NCBI RefSeq assembly: GCF_019112545.1
Contig: NW_025064912.1
Span: 269,049 to 333,048, forward strand
Length of the DNA stretch: 64,000 nucleotides
DNA from: Guyanagaster necrorhizus
Taxonomy: Eukaryota; Basidiomycota; Agaricomycetes; Agaricales; Physalacriaceae
Direction of reading: 5' to 3'
Each line of letters begins with the position of its first letter. Position 1 is the stretch's first letter. The notes under the pieces were generated by a model that made no database searches, was not told the DNA's origin, and saw nothing but the letters and a program-made list of their open reading frames with translations. Of the stretch, positions 33,403 to 46,800 are shown in pieces. Both the position numbers and the translations under genes were made by a program.

Positions 33403-36314
33403 GGAGGCAATCGTGGTATGGGAGTAAGGAAGGAAAGGTAAATGGGTAGGAGTCAAAGGCGAAGAAGCCTTTATTCAAGAAGGGGGACGGCTGTGGCGGA
33501 ACTCGAATTTGTCAAGGCCCATGTTCAAAATCGGAATTGGATTTTAAAAAAGAACGAGCATCATCGAGACCGTTAGCACGCAAAAGCCAGTGGTTGACGT
33601 GAAGGGGGAACTGAAATAACGTCAAACCATGCACAAGGGCTCTGACGGTTGCAAGGCTATCACAAACCTTGATTAACAGCGCAAGGTACTCGATTTTGAA
33701 CGAGCTCCGAGACCTTAGAAAAGAGGCGTCGACTCAGAGTAAAGGGTGTCAACGGCTATCACCATCGAGCGCCTCAGATATGTGGTCTATGAAGCCTGAG
33801 CATCGCTCGTCCTCCTACCAGGAACATAGCCTGACGAACCAAACTGAGCTACGATTTCTCGGGTGCAATATCCAATCCGCCAATTCGAGCGGACAATGCT
33901 AAACTCTAAGAAATGAAACGCTCTCAAATTCGGCTTGTTTGTTCCTCGAGAAAGGATTCACCAGCCTCCTGTTGTACCTTGACCCAGTATGAGCTCAGGT
34001 TAACCTCCGCTGGGGGTACATCAAATGATCTTTGGATTCGTCTCCGCTTCCAGAAATACGATGCGATCAAGATCAAGTGGCATCCAGGTTCGTGCTCATG
34101 TCATCGATAGGTGTAATTTAAGGCCGAGGCTTCGGCGGTGAAGAAGGCGGCTTCGATTCAGGGAGACGACTGGCAAACGCTGGGTAGGCAGATCACCGAA
34201 TCTTCAGCAACAAAACCTTCGACTGCAAAGGGCACGAGATGGACAGTGGAAATTATCAGGGGATTTCCGTATATCATGGAGCAGGCAGATCACTACCTTG
34301 CTTTGAACGGCCAAACTAAGCCTTAAGGACTGTGACCAGATACGCTATCTTCGACCGCAGTCGATTAAAAAAACCCATTAGGACGTAGCCACACGGGTCC
34401 CTGTCATGTGAGAGCGTGTTAACAGCTGTTAACAGCCATAAAGTCAAATCAGTCTGAGAATCAGTGGGAAAAAAATGAGTGCCGTTAGGCGCTGCAGGGC
34501 TACGGGCGGCGACCTTCGGGATCATAGCAGGAACAAATAACGCGTTATTTGATGTCCTGTCTGTTGCCAAATTGGATGGCACTGCCACCCCGTTCAATCT
34601 TTCGAAGGCTCTCTTTCCAATCGTCAAGATTGCATTGGTTTATTATGCTGAAAAATGCCTTCAAATTTTCGGCCATTTTCTTTCTTAATAACCTGTTACT
34701 CTGCCCGAACTGTGTGGTTCTGAAGCACTGATTCGGACTTTTTGCGGGCCGCGCCAAGGTCAGCGACATGGCGGCGCGACTAGCGTTACGCGTTACTTAT
34801 AAACTTTTAATGCGCATGTGTGTTATTATGCTGTCAAAACATTATCGAAATCAAGTTGATGATGGTTAGGAGTCCAACTCTTCAAACTGGTCCAGGACCC
34901 AGAAACAACTGGAACTGCGGCGCCTCTTGAAGGGAAATTCGTAGCCTTGTCATAGCCGGGCCCCCTGATATCCAGACACGTCTGAGCGGACGTTATACCC
35001 ACAGGCCCAACCTCCTTTCCTACAAAATAATTCAACAGCGAGCTGCACATGATACGACGGTATTTTCTTTGGTTTCCGAAATAATTTTATCATCAGTGGC
35101 GTATCAGCTATCTTAGATTGATATTACGCCAGCATTAAGCCAACGAGGAGCAACGAAAGTAAGTGAATGCTCACTTTCTACCAGCGTTTCAATTATATAT
35201 ATTGTCGATAACGCTAAGCACCACCTCGCTTCCAAAAAATTATATTCAGCCAGTATATTCCCGGCCGCAGATATTTGGTGAGGTAACACGTTGGCAACAC
35301 GCGGTTCTTGTCTTTTCCTTATCAAATGTGTAACCAACGAATTGGTTCAGTTCTGACACGTTGTTCTGGAAATGGTGTGTCAGTCAGAGTTCGATCTGGC
35401 GCCGCGGGGTCAATCTGGGTAGCTTGAACAGTTCACAGAAGCTCCCGAGTGTCTGCGCGTCACATCTATGGGCCTCGCCGCGTGAACTCTAACGTTTTCG
35501 TATAAAAATTTCCCGTGATCGGTCCGAGTCACCGAAACTCGAATTCCGTCCGACGGGAGTCAAGCTTCAAGAATCTCAGCTCAAGACATGACTTGTCTGT
35601 GTCGTTACTGGGATGGCGATATGACAGCATATATGTGCAAGACAACTGCCTTGTTCAGGGAGTGTTAAAGACATTGGACTATTTTCCTTTTTTCCCCATA
35701 TAATATTATATTTGAACAAGATATTTCACTCGTGTTCGTTTTTAAAGGTGTAGAACAATAGATCACGCCACAGGCAGTGCGATGAAGTGGAAAATGGCTG
35801 GTCCGATCCACTGGTATAACATTTCCACTGAGGTTATAATAGCCCGGGAACTCGTTCCATGGTGTGGCCTTGCGGCCTTCTCTCAAGGCGGGCAGGTGTT
35901 TGTCAAAGTCCAAATGCGACACAGCCCATGCGTTGAGCCCTGGCCGAACTAGAATTCCGTCACCGCGTCACCCCTTCCCATATTGGGTCCCATGCATCTT
36001 TTATTTTCGCGAACGAACGCCCATTTTCTTCACGCTCTATCCCTTTCGTCTTTGGGCTAGAATTTCTCTTTAGCGGCATGAACGTGTGTATTTTCCTTAA
36101 CGTTCTCTTGGTCGTCACGACGGCAATTTACTTCCACGACTAACCTTCGTTCCCTGGTCAGGGTAAACACTACACTCAGGAAGGTTGCTCTGGCTCGTCC
36201 AATCGCACAATTAAACAAGAGGACTATGAGTAGGTACCAATCGCCACGATTTCTTGATCTACGTTGAAGCCTTTCTTTCGATCAGTGCCCAAATTTATCA
36301 ACGACTAGCCCAAC
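33403..36314. other. long intergenic stretch, nothing recognised
   Basis: 2.9 kb with only short unconserved frames. A perfect 16-bp palindrome (GTTAACAGCTGTTAAC, 34418-34433) is present but isolated. No transposon ends or RNA genes were recognised. Confidence 0.5.
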
Positions 36315-37277
36315 ATGACCCAAATTTGCGTCCGGATCTCTTGTGGTCCAGTTGGAGGTAAGCTTTGCTTTATGGCCACTTCATTCATTGGATACATCCC
36401 AACACTCCCTGGAAGCCCTCACGAGACCGACCATCGATACAACCGCCCAGCGGACTCTACTGCCTCAAGATCAACGGCCATCGCTCCCCATGGGCACATC
36501 TCCCACCAGCACAATCGAAATGAGACCCCCAGCCCTGGCGGTGACCAGCCATGGCGCAAAAAAACTTCCCCGCCCACTGCCGCCTACAGCACCAACCAGG
36601 ATGGTCAGGGTGTGGGCTACGCCACCATAAACTACAGTGCAACCATGTCGACATCTGGGTCTCTTCCGCGTCCAGCAGTTATGCCACCCCGCCCAAGGAT
36701 GCTCTTCGCCTCGACAACCACCATTAGCCTCTTCACTCAGTCACAGTCGCCTCAGAGTCGTTTAAACGCACGCCCAAGTGACGAAGCCATGCCTTTTACC
36801 TCTGGCCTTCCTCATGTCATCGATGGACCCAGCAACTATCAGTTGAGCCCCATTGACCCTCAGCGGCAATTCCCCCACCATCACGATCCCGAGATTTATA
36901 AGGCGTCAACGCCTGCTGGGCCAGTCCGTTCGACTCGCCAAGAGCGCCGCTCCGCACCCTACAGAGACCACGAAGGGCCAATCGCCAGCAGCAGCTCTCA
37001 CAGTTTCGCCATCGACGCAGCTCGTCCCGGCCATCCAGGATCGCATACATCCCCGCCTACTCAGAGGAGCGCCCATTCCACTACCCTCTCTGGCGTCCTA
37101 CAGACGCCCATCGAATTCGACGTACGCTTTCATCAGGCCAACTGTCCTTCCTGGAGGATCGGCAGCACTAACTATCCTCACCCCAAGGGGGACGTTGAAC
37201 CCCTGACCCAAAGGCATCGCAAACCCGCTGGAGGAAAGAAGGGAAAGCGCAAAGCGGGGGAGGGTAGCAGCAGCTGA
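36315..37277 (+). CDS. hypothetical Ser/Pro/His-rich protein, 320 codons
   Basis: A single open frame of 320 codons starts MTQICVRISCG and ends with a basic tail (KPAGGKKGKRKAGEG). It is rich in Ser, Pro, Thr, His and Arg with no domain I recognise and is probably disordered throughout. A GTAAGC donor-like site at about 36360 could mean the true first exon is shorter. The length is notable for this window, but overlapping frames are also open and composition alone could explain it. The downstream sequence has a T-rich tract but no further exon I can support. Confidence 0.4.
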   Translation: MTQICVRISCGPVGGKLCFMATSFIGYIPTLPGSPHETDHRYNRPADSTASRSTAIAPHGHISHQHNRNETPSPGGDQPWRKKTSPPTAAYSTNQDGQGVGYATINYSATMSTSGSLPRPAVMPPRPRMLFASTTTISLFTQSQSPQSRLNARPSDEAMPFTSGLPHVIDGPSNYQLSPIDPQRQFPHHHDPEIYKASTPAGPVRSTRQERRSAPYRDHEGPIASSSSHSFAIDAARPGHPGSHTSPPTQRSAHSTTLSGVLQTPIEFDVRFHQANCPSWRIGSTNYPHPKGDVEPLTQRHRKPAGGKKGKRKAGEGSSS

Positions 37278-38013
37278 TTCGGGTTCACGCCCACCGACAG
37301 CTCCAGGGGTCGCCAGATCCAACGACAATGCCGCTGGTAGTTCCCATGCTTAACGATCCGCAGCCTCTTGCGGCGTTTGGGTCGCTGGCGCAATCTCATG
37401 AGACATTGACCAGCGCAAAGGCAACTTTTTTATCGGTATGCTGCGTTCCCAATACTACAGCGGCTCTCATCTTCGTCGCGGACTAAGTATTTCAGCTTTC
37501 ACTTTTTTTTAGCTTTTCTCACGCTCTGACGCTATAAAATTCTCCTTCTCCCTTGCTTTCCTCGTTGCTGTCCTTGAGCCTGCTTTCCCAGTTCAATTCA
37601 ATATCGTGCTATCTTTGCGTCTTCGTTTCTACTAAAAACGCTCAGTACCTGATTGTATTCCTATCCCGCAGATTAGTATCGTCGAGTCAAGTCCTGTATG
37701 ATCTTTCACATTGCATATTTTTTCTACTCTGGATTCTAAAGGAACCGGATTCGTTACGAAATCTTGTGGTTGACGGATAAGATCCTTTCAAAAGATGAGC
37801 AGATAAATTAAACCCGACCAACCAATCGTTAGCACCATGAACGTGGATGGTTCTCACCGGCAATTTTTTTAATTGTCAAGTATAGAAATGGAAGAACGGA
37901 TCCGAAGTACGATAAAGAACGAAATGGCGTTGCGTAATTAGTATTGACTTTGCCATGCTCCAGATAATACTGGATTTCAATTAGGATTCCGGAAATCCGG
38001 ATGCGACTACCAA
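37278..38013. other. intergenic, nothing recognised
   Basis: T/C-rich sequence around 37490-37660 and short frames only. Confidence 0.5.
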
Positions 38014-38468
38014 GATCCCACTCCAAAATAGGTGGAGAAGCCGTGTCACCATCCGGACAAAGTCTGTGATGAAAAAAGTGCTATGTCGTGTTTCATCCGG
38101 ACAAAATCAGCCAAATTTCGCACTGGCTCGTGGGCTTCTTTTTTTGTCCGGACGTCAGCGCACAAGTCAAGACGATGCCGTGTCATGGTCATAGTCTGGA
38201 CTTCATAGATGCGACTTGGTGCCCAAACTCGGTGACAACGCTGGTTAGCCTTCCTCATGGTGACCCAGCAGTTGACCGCAACTTTTCCACCCATTTTAGA
38301 TCAAAACAGGCGGAGATGCCGTGGCAGTCATCCGAATAAATCCTAGGAGATTTGGAAGCCGGGTGTTATCCGGACAAAACCGATACATTTTTCAGTTTCA
38401 TGTCCGGAATTTTTTTCGCCAAATTTTGGGCTTCGTGACATGGCCTCCCCACCTATTTGGGGGGGACC
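38014..38468. repeat. MITE-like inverted-repeat element, 455 bp
   Basis: 38014-38049 and the reverse complement of 38435-38468 align over about 35 bp, including the shared core AAATAGGTGG and a terminal GTGTCAC or ATGTCAC. Inside, TCCGGACAAA occurs three times direct (38052, 38096, 38369) and once inverted (38143-38152). There is also a second diverged direct copy of the left end near 38304-38336. No protein is encoded. Terminal inverted repeats plus internal short repeats suggest a non-autonomous DNA transposon. A target duplication was not identified. Confidence 0.5.
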
Positions 38469-39558
38469 CTGGTCGGTTGAGTAAATTTGTATCCCCATTT
38501 CGGATTGGCCTGTCACTCAGCACTCCATTTTTGTCAATTGTAGATATCGAGAATCCCATTTCCTTTAGTAAATAGGTCTTCACACGATACATCTACATTG
38601 TGACCATTGTGACAGCTGTAGTAGTAATCAATTTTACATAGTTTACAGTCAAAGTGAATAGTATAAACACTCTGTGCGTAAACTACTTTCCACGCCGACT
38701 TCATTTACCAAATTCCAGCTTAGCTCGTCACCCCGTTCTCCTCAACTTGAACGGTCGCGCCAGCCTGGCGGTGTTCGGCGCCAATAAATTGTGGTCTAGG
38801 AGCGATCCTCGGCAGCCACGAGTCTGAGATGCCCCATCCCTGACGATCTGTTAAATTTGGCTTCATCCGGGACAACCGGACCACGCTCCCAACGTCTATC
38901 GGATGCTCAAATTTCCATAAGACATAATTTCCCCACTGGAATCCATTCAACTGGTGTTCATTGTTCAGTACTGACCATCGCTCTTGTAGGACTAGGCAGT
39001 CTAATCCGACCCCCTTACTTTGTGATTATTTACATAAAATGCCGCTCACAGCTGTCCGCAGCTACAACGACCCTGAGAAGTACCGATGGGTGGTCCGTCT
39101 CACAGGCACGAACTGACAGTAAGCGCCCTGAGCAACCGCCAGTACCAATTGACCGGGGCAGCATGTTTTCCGTGTGTCTAGATTCCCGCCACCATCAGAG
39201 ATGCGACATCGGACCTCGTTGGACCCAAAAAACCGGCTACGTCCTTTGTCGGACAGGGAATCAGTGGTGATTGCTATCAATCGGGACATATTTGCGGAAA
39301 AGATAATCTCCCGGGCAGCGAAAAGGAGGGCGGGCTGGGTGAAGTATTATGTGGGTCAGATACGCTCCGATCACAGGCGAGTCCATCATGATGTTTGACA
39401 TAAACAAAACGAGGGGCCTGGTACCGAGTCTCACAACCGCTACTTTTCTGTTTGCCTATCGCTACTATCACTGCGCCTTTATCCAAAAGGGGAACTGAAC
39501 GCCTCGTTTGCTAATACGTATATTCGCGGTGGATAAGACCCATTCACATCGTCACTAC
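38469..39558. other. intergenic, nothing recognised
   Basis: Short frames only. The last five bases (ACTAC) are the left target duplication of the gypsy element. Confidence 0.5.
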
Positions 39559-39976
39559 TGTTAGGCCCAAGCGTCACGTGCAGTTAATCACGTGATAAAC
39601 GATTGCACCTCGCACTTCGGGTGATCAATCGAGTCCACGAGTCTGACTACCTGCGGTGTGTCACAAGGCTGTAGGAAGCAGCTCGAGAGTAGAATGGTAT
39701 GAATAAACTTTAGCTCGAGGCTGGGGTGTACCAGCGAGAGCTACCGGTCTTAAATACTGTACAGGTAATGCTAATAATACAACTACTTATTGTGTCGGTC
39801 TGTGTCCATGGTGCCCGTTGTCCTTGGGCATCGTTGTTGTACATAAAAGGGTCATTGTGTGTTAGCGAGCATTCCGGTATCTAGGCGGTTCGGTTGTGCT
39901 TACTAAGCCCTTCTCACGGTTTCGTGCTAAGCGTAAATAGGAGTAAAAAGGAAAGAAAAAAGGGAAAATCGTAACA
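39559..39976 (-). repeat. 3' LTR of the gypsy element
   Basis: 418 bp. In sense orientation it begins TGTTACGATTTTCCC and ends GGCCTAACA. It is identical by eye to the 5' LTR except for one missing G in a purine run near its sense start. Confidence 0.95.
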
Positions 39977-39990
39977 TTACCCCCTCGTTT
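39977..39990 (-). other. polypurine tract of the gypsy element
   Basis: The sense strand reads AAACGAGGGGGTAA directly before the 3' LTR, the expected position for plus-strand priming. Confidence 0.65.
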
Positions 39991-40010
39991 AAGACCATCG
40001 TCCCGATGGT

Positions 40011-43000
40011 TTAATTAAGGGAAAGCTCATAATCATGTATGGCTGTGTCCGCGTTCATGTATTTTTCGTTAACCCACTGGTTAGATTCTGGGCCGTAACC
40101 CTTCCAGCTGACGAGGTAATCGACCGTTGTCGTCATACCGCCTCCCTTTGCTTTGACGCGCCGGAGTTTGTGATCCAGGACTTGGTCGATTTCGAAGTGT
40201 TCTTCGTCGTCAATTAAGTCTGGTGGTGGGGGAGGTGGTCGTTCCTGGTTAGGAAATGCTGGTGCTATGTACGGGTTTAATAGGGTTTCGTTGAAGACGT
40301 CGTGAATTTTCCAGGTAGCTGGTAAGCGTAATTTATATGCGCTTGGTCCGACGGCTTTGATGACTGTGAACGGTCCCGTTCGTTTGTCATCAAGTTTCTT
40401 TTTTGGTCGTGGTAGGTGGAGGTTTGTCGTGTCCAACCATACTTTGTCGTTTGGTTGATATACGCGACCCGGCCGTCGGTGTTTGTCGTAGCTTCTTTTC
40501 ATTGATGCTGCGGCCTTTTCCAGCGCTGTTTTTGTCTCATTATGAATCTTTTCCATGTCGGCTGCGAAGTTTGATGAAGCGGGTGTTGTGGTTCGGACGC
40601 GAGTGGTATGTGTGACGTGTGGGTGATATCCGTGGTTCACGAAGAATGGCGTTTTCCCCGTAGCGGAATGTATCCGGTTGTTATGTTGAAAGGCTGCCAG
40701 TGCAAGCCATTCCGTCCAGTCATCCTGTCGATAGTTGATGAAGAGTCGTAGATACTTTTCGATCTCTTGATTTACGCGTTCTGTTTGCCCATCTGTTTGG
40801 GGGTGATAGGTGGTAGACGCGTTTTGTTTGATGTTTAGGATGCGGTATAAGTCGGTTATGAACTTTGAGACGAATTGAGGCCCCCTATCTGAGATGATAA
40901 CTTGGGGCATCCCATGCTTGGCATACACTTCGTCTCGGAGGATTTTGGCCCACCCTTCGGAGTTTAATTCCGTGGAGCATGGGATTGGGATAATTGCCTT
41001 GGAGAATCGATCCACGATTACAAGTATTGCGTCATACCCATTGCATTCGGGTAGTCCAGTGATCATGTCGACCGAAATGTGTGTCCAAGGGGCCGATGGT
41101 ACTTCGTTAGGATGTAACGGTGCTGCTCGAGCTTGTGTGGACGACTTCCCTCATTGACAGGCTTCGCAGGCCTTTACGTATGCTGTTATATCGTTTCCTA
41201 GTTTCGGCCACCAGTACTCTCGGAGTACGAGCTCCTTGGTCTTGGCGATACCCGGGTGTCCTGCTGTTATGTGGTCATGGCAGGTGGCGATAATTTCGCC
41301 GTGTAGTTGATGGTCCCAGGGAACGTAGATGCGTCCGTCATAATGGATTAATCCATCCCTTTTTGTCATTCCCCGCTCATGGTTTAGTGAGGGAGCCACC
41401 CTTTGGTCCCATTTGTGACTGTCTCGTGTCGCGCTTTTGATCCGTTCATGGATCTCCTCTTCTGTCGGCATTATCATGGCTCGGAAATGTTCCGGCCTTA
41501 GCAGTGTTACTCCCATGTTGTCCGCTCCCCCTTGATCATGGTCTGCTCGTCGGCTCAGTAAGTCGGCTTTCTTGTTGGCTGTTCCTGCCTTATGATGCAG
41601 GGTGTACTGATATTGACTGAGCTCAGTTACCCAATGTGCTTGTCGTCGATTGAGTTTCTGTGGCTGTCGGAAGTAACGTAGGTTCTGGTGATCTGTCCAG
41701 ACTTCGAACGTTTCTTCGGCGCCAATAAGGTAGTGTCGCCACTCTTCAAGGGCGAGCATAATAGCAAGCAATTCCTTGTCGTAGATTTCGTAGTTTCGTT
41801 CTGTTGTGGTTAAAGCCTTGGAGAGGAACGCGACGGGCCGCCACTTCCCGTCCTGTTCTTGGGAGAGGACGGCTCCTATTGCTCCCTCACTGGAGTCAGC
41901 TTCCACTCGGAACTTCCCTTCTTGGGTGGGAATGGCTAATATCACGTCTTCCGCCAGTCGTCGTTTAAGGTTATGGAAGGCGGTCTGCTGAGAGTCCCCA
42001 TTGCCAGGGAGCATTGCCCGTTAGCTGTGTCATTGGGCGGACGATTTTGCTATAGTCGCGGATGAATCGTCGATAAAAGTTCGTGAATCCAAGGAATGAT
42101 TGTAACTCCTTTTTCTTGGTGGGTTCCGGCCATTCGGCGACCCCTGCTACTTTTATCGGGTCCATTCAGATGCTTCCTTCGCTGATGATTACACCAAGGT
42201 ACTCCGTTTCCAACACCTCGAACTCGCACTTTTCTGCTTTAAGGAATAGTTTATGTTTCCTCATCAGGGCCAGTACCTCTCGTACTAGTTCTCGGTGTTC
42301 CGCCTTCGTTTTTGACATAATTAGAATGTCATCGAGGTAAATTGTTACCTTTCTGGTGGAGATGAGGTTTTTAAAGATGTCGTTCATCATCCATTGAAAG
42401 GTGGCGGGGGAGTTCGTGAGTCCGAAGAACATTACTGTTGGCTCGAACAGTCCCCGATTGGTGCGGAAGGCGGCCTTCCATTCGTCCCCCTCCTTGATCC
42501 GGACGTTATTATATCCCCATCGTACATCGAGTTTGGTATAATATTTGGCGCCCCGAAGCTTGTCCATTAGTTCTGAGATTAGGGGTAATGGATAACGGTT
42601 TTTAATGGTCATCTCATTAAGCTTCCGATAGTCTTGGACGGGCCGGAGCTTTCCATCCTTCTTTTTGACAAAGAAGAAGGGAGAGGCCATGGGAGATTTC
42701 GAGGGGCGGATCCTTCCGGTGGATAGGTTCTCTTCCAGGAATTTGTCTAGTTCCTGCTGCTCCTGGTAACCGAGGGGATAGGTTTTACAGTCCAAGTTGG
42801 CGTTGGCATTAGGGATTAGCTCGATAGCATGGTCCCAGGGCTTTGGGGGAGGTAACTCGTCGAAACTCTCCTTCTCAAAGAGATCCCTATAGTCTCGTGC
42901 CCACTCGGGTACCATTTCCTCAAACGTCTTCTCGTCCCTTCCTTGATTTGCTTTGGCGGCCATATCATTGGCATGGTGAATGGCTCGTATGTGGATCTCC

Positions 43001-43898
43001 TTCTGGAGGTCCACTGCAAGTATCGTTTCCCCATCCTCCATCTCCTCATCCCACCGGTCCTCCGGATCTTCGTCTGGTAATTCGAACGGGATCTTCCTGC
43101 ATCTGCACCTGGCGAAGGTGATCCGACCGGTTTTCCAATTGATCAGTGGGTTGTGGCGGATCAGCCAGTCGTGACCGAGGAAGAGTTCTTTGGTGCCTAG
43201 GTCGGTTACTGCCAAGTCGATCCGTTCGGAGTGGTCTCCAATGGTCAACCTGAGTTCGACGAATTCTGTGATAGAACCGGCCTGGTTCTTTGTTCCGTCG
43301 GCATTATAGACTGGTATTGGTGTGGCTGTCGCCCTTGTGGGTAGATGGTGTTGTTCGACGAAGGCTCGATTAATCGAGCTCCCTGTGCAACCACTGTCGA
43401 TTAGGGCGGTCACTTGATGTATGGCGCGGGAAGTCAGCACCTCAATCTGTCCTTTCGTGGTTAGATCTCGTCCAGGGGTCTTTGCCCGTAAGATGTATTT
43501 TTTGGGCCCCCGGAGTTCGTCCAACCATTCAAGGGCCCGATTGCGTTCGGATTTTCTGATCCCTTCGATCAGATCGTCTACCACTTCTTCGGCCCTAGTC
43601 CGATGGATCCAGTTTCGAAGTACGGCTATCGCCGTGGCTTCGTCCTTGGCATCCCTGATGGCCCTCCATGTCCATTCCGTATCGAATGGTTTGAGCCATG
43701 TGGTAGGACTCTCTGTCCTTGTTCAGCCTATAGGCGTTTGAGTTCCTTTTTGCGATTCATTGGTGTGTTTGGTGAATGACTGGGGTATATTCGAATGCGT
43801 AGTAGGCGACATGGATGTAACTACAGGAGCACTATCAGTCCGACTAGCGGCTGTCACTGACACACCATTAGGTCCTTTGGCCAGCCCAGTGGAATCGC
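40011..43898 (-). pseudogene. gypsy Pol (protease, RT, RNase H, integrase, chromodomain), broken
   Basis: Minus strand. Protease shows ALIDSGCTGS (about 43390), reverse transcriptase YLDDILIMS (about 42320), RNase H the block VEADSSEGAIGAVL (about 41900), the integrase zinc region HDHITAGHPGI ... CEACQ (to 41151), the integrase core SDRGPQF and QTERVNQE (about 40750-40890), and a C-terminal chromodomain (YLVSWKGYGPESNQW, about 40060). TGA stops occur at 43723-43725, 42166-42168 and 41151-41153, each where arginine (CGA) would restore the family pattern. A one-base loss near 42010 shifts the frame between PWQWG and DSQQTAF. The rest of pol is well conserved. The chromodomain is known to direct integration to heterochromatin. 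Confidence 0.92.
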
Positions 43899-46800
43899 TC
43901 ACTGGCTGGCCCCGTCTTTTACTTCCTCAATCTTGGTCTCCTTCCCAAGGTCCTCTTCTTCCTTTTGGAGCTCGGCGATCTGTGCCCGTATGTCTTCTCG
44001 GGTTCTTTTCTTCTTCGGGCAGTCCTTTGCCATGTGCCCCTTCTGCCCGCAATTGAAACACTTTCCTTCCTTCTTTAGGCGATCGATGTCCATTGGCTTC
44101 CCGGTCCCGGTGTAAGTCGTGCCGGTTCCGGTTTTCTGTGCGCTATATGTCGAGGTGGTGGCGGACGAGGGGCCCGGGGATTTTCCGGCAGTTTGCCCCG
44201 ACTTGTTCGGGGTTGGCGGGGCTGGCTTCTTGGAATATTCCTGCAGCGTCGTCGCCTCCGCTTTCTGCCTTTGTCGCTCCTTGTACATCTCAACGATCCT
44301 TTCCTTCCATTCATCGTAGCCGACGGGCATCAGCATCTTGACACCCATCGCTGAGATCATTGTGAGGTACGAGGAGGGGACCCCTCGTTTGAGCGCCTCT
44401 ACCATCCTTCCGTCGTTCGCGGTATCCTCTCTGATGCCGGCGAGTTTCGCGAGGCGTTCTAGCTCGTCGAAGTAGTCCGTCGCCGCCTTATCTCCCATTT
44501 TGTATTCCTTGATCTTCTGTTTGTGAACTTCTTGTACTGCAGGATCAATGAATTTGTCGTTTAGCATCCGCTTGAATACCGGCCATGAGGGATATCGGTA
44601 ATGCTCCCTGGTGGCGGATCGGAAGTTCGGGGAGATAAGAATCCACCATGTTTTGGCCTTGTCTTCCAAGTATGAGGTAGCAAACGCGACCTTGTTCATG
44701 TCGGTGCCGATGTAACCAATGTAGACCTCGAAGTATTGCTCGCAGTCTACCAGGAAGCGGTCGATGTCGTCTGAAGCCCCCTTGAAGGGGCGGGGCTTTC
44801 GGAGAAGATCGGGGTGGCACTGCAGGACTTGGGCATTATGAGGTAGCGCCCCCATCGGGTTGGGCCATTCGTCGAATGGTGGCTGTTTCCATTCTCTTGG
44901 TGGTCCTGGAAATGAGTGAAGCGACTGGTCGTCAGCGACCGGGCTCTCTTTTGGGGCTTCGACGCGAACAATGACCCCATCCCGCACTGTAAATCCGAGG
45001 CGAACCGCTTCGGGGTCATCTCGGATGGGTTCTTTTCCGCTTGACTCCGCCTGGTCCGGGGGTGGCTGTCCCCCAAGGAGTCGGCTTCCTTTGCCGACCC
45101 AGGGATTTTGCGTTTCGGCGAGGTGCCAAGCCGGCCGTGTTCGGGTTCGGACGAGCCGTGAAGCCGTGCTTCGGATTGATGGACTATCATCAGTCCGAGC
45201 TCGGATCGAGGGGGCCGTGTATATGGCTCGTTTCGGCACGACGGGTGGGGTTCGTGGTAGTGGTTGAATGTTGGTCTGTGGTTGAAATGGGGGCATCGGC
45301 CCGAGCGGGTCCTCGGGATGCCGGCGCCCATATTCCTTCCAGGCGTATTCCGTCGCGGCATACTGTAAAATCCTTTTCTTTTCCATTGAATCTGCGTACC
45401 GATATTCAAGTCCGAGGGAGGTAGCCAACCAACGGGCGTCTCCCCATAAAAAGAGCATCCCTTGCTCGTACAACTCCTTGTATTCTCCCTGTCTGCTCCT
45501 TTCAATTTCTTCCCTTAATGCTTCTTCATCTGGTCGTTGTCCTGCGTATGTCATGAAATGTTGAGGATTAAAGGGGCCTTCCTCGCCGTCCTCGCTGTCC
45601 TCGCTGTCCCCGCTGTCCTCGCTGTCCCCCTCGAGGAGGGAGGCGGCGAGCTGGTCGGAGGTGAGAGGTTTGAGTCGTAGCGTTGCTGGGGAGCCCCCCG
45701 GTGTGACTGGGTCCTGCTTCTCCTTCGGCGATGGGGCGGACTGGTACAGGTGGGACTCCATAGTACCTTGTTCCTCCTGCCGTTCTCGCTCTCTCCAATT
45801 CCTCGCTATAGAGGCCGAAGTTTCAGTAGAACTCTGGAAGGAGGAACTGGTGGGCGACCCGACTTCCCAGGAATCGTCGGAGGGCGAGGTCGGAGACGTG
45901 GGCGTTGTCAGGTACCCGGAGCCCGTAGGCATCGAGTATGGAGTCGACGTCGGACGCGATGGTGTCTGTTCGGCTGGGGTATTGTAAGTCGGGAGGGGGA
46001 GGTCCTCCTCCCCTCCTGATTGCTTCGCTTCTTGTGACTGGGCTTCCTGGCCCTGTCCAGGGGTCGTCGTCGGAGCCTGGCTCTCTGAAAGGGGACTCGG
46101 TCCCTGGGGACCGGAGTCCGTACTGTGCGGGGGAAGCGGAGCCCATCCTTTCTGCCTCTTCTCGTCGTCTCTGGGCTCGTCCTTGTCAGTCATACTCGGC
46201 TTCCTCATACTCCTGCTGAGCTTGTGCCCGTGCATACTCAGCGAGCTCTTCTCGAGCTCGCTCCTCTTCTGCTCTACGCTGCTGGGCCTGCTGCTGCTGT
46301 CATAGTGCGTCGTTGTAGTCAAATGGGACGGTGAGGTCCCAATCTGGGAATACCCTTCAGATAATCCTGTCCCTCGCGATTCTCCCCCTTGCGCTGGCAG
46401 TGCCAATCTCTGGCTCACTACCGACATGGAGGTGTCGGATCGGATCCCCGGCCGCTGTGATGGCAATCTCAACGTTGGCGTAGTCAGGGTGTATGTTTCT
46501 TCCGTGGGGGTTCTCAACCCCCAGCCTGCTAATGGACGCACTGGAGCCGGAGTTTGGCTCGGTAGGTTCGTAGAGGGAGTCCCGGGGCGAGTGGGGGGTA
46601 GTCCTGATTCTCGAAGCCACCCGAGAGGCATCACGGGAGTCCCGAGCATGGTCTCCAATCCCTGGGGTGCGAGAGGCGGTGGAAGGGCCATCGGGGGCTG
46701 GAGGGAGGTCGTGGGGGATCTCCTGGGTGACCTGGGGGACCGTCGTGGTCCATGGGTTTCGGAACCCTGTGAGGTTATGGTCCCGGTTTCTACTGTCAGG

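Noticed and set aside
34418..34433. Perfect 16-bp palindrome GTTAACAGCTGTTAAC
   Set aside because: Isolated, not near a gene start, not repeated elsewhere in the window as far as I could see, and of a length that can occur by chance.
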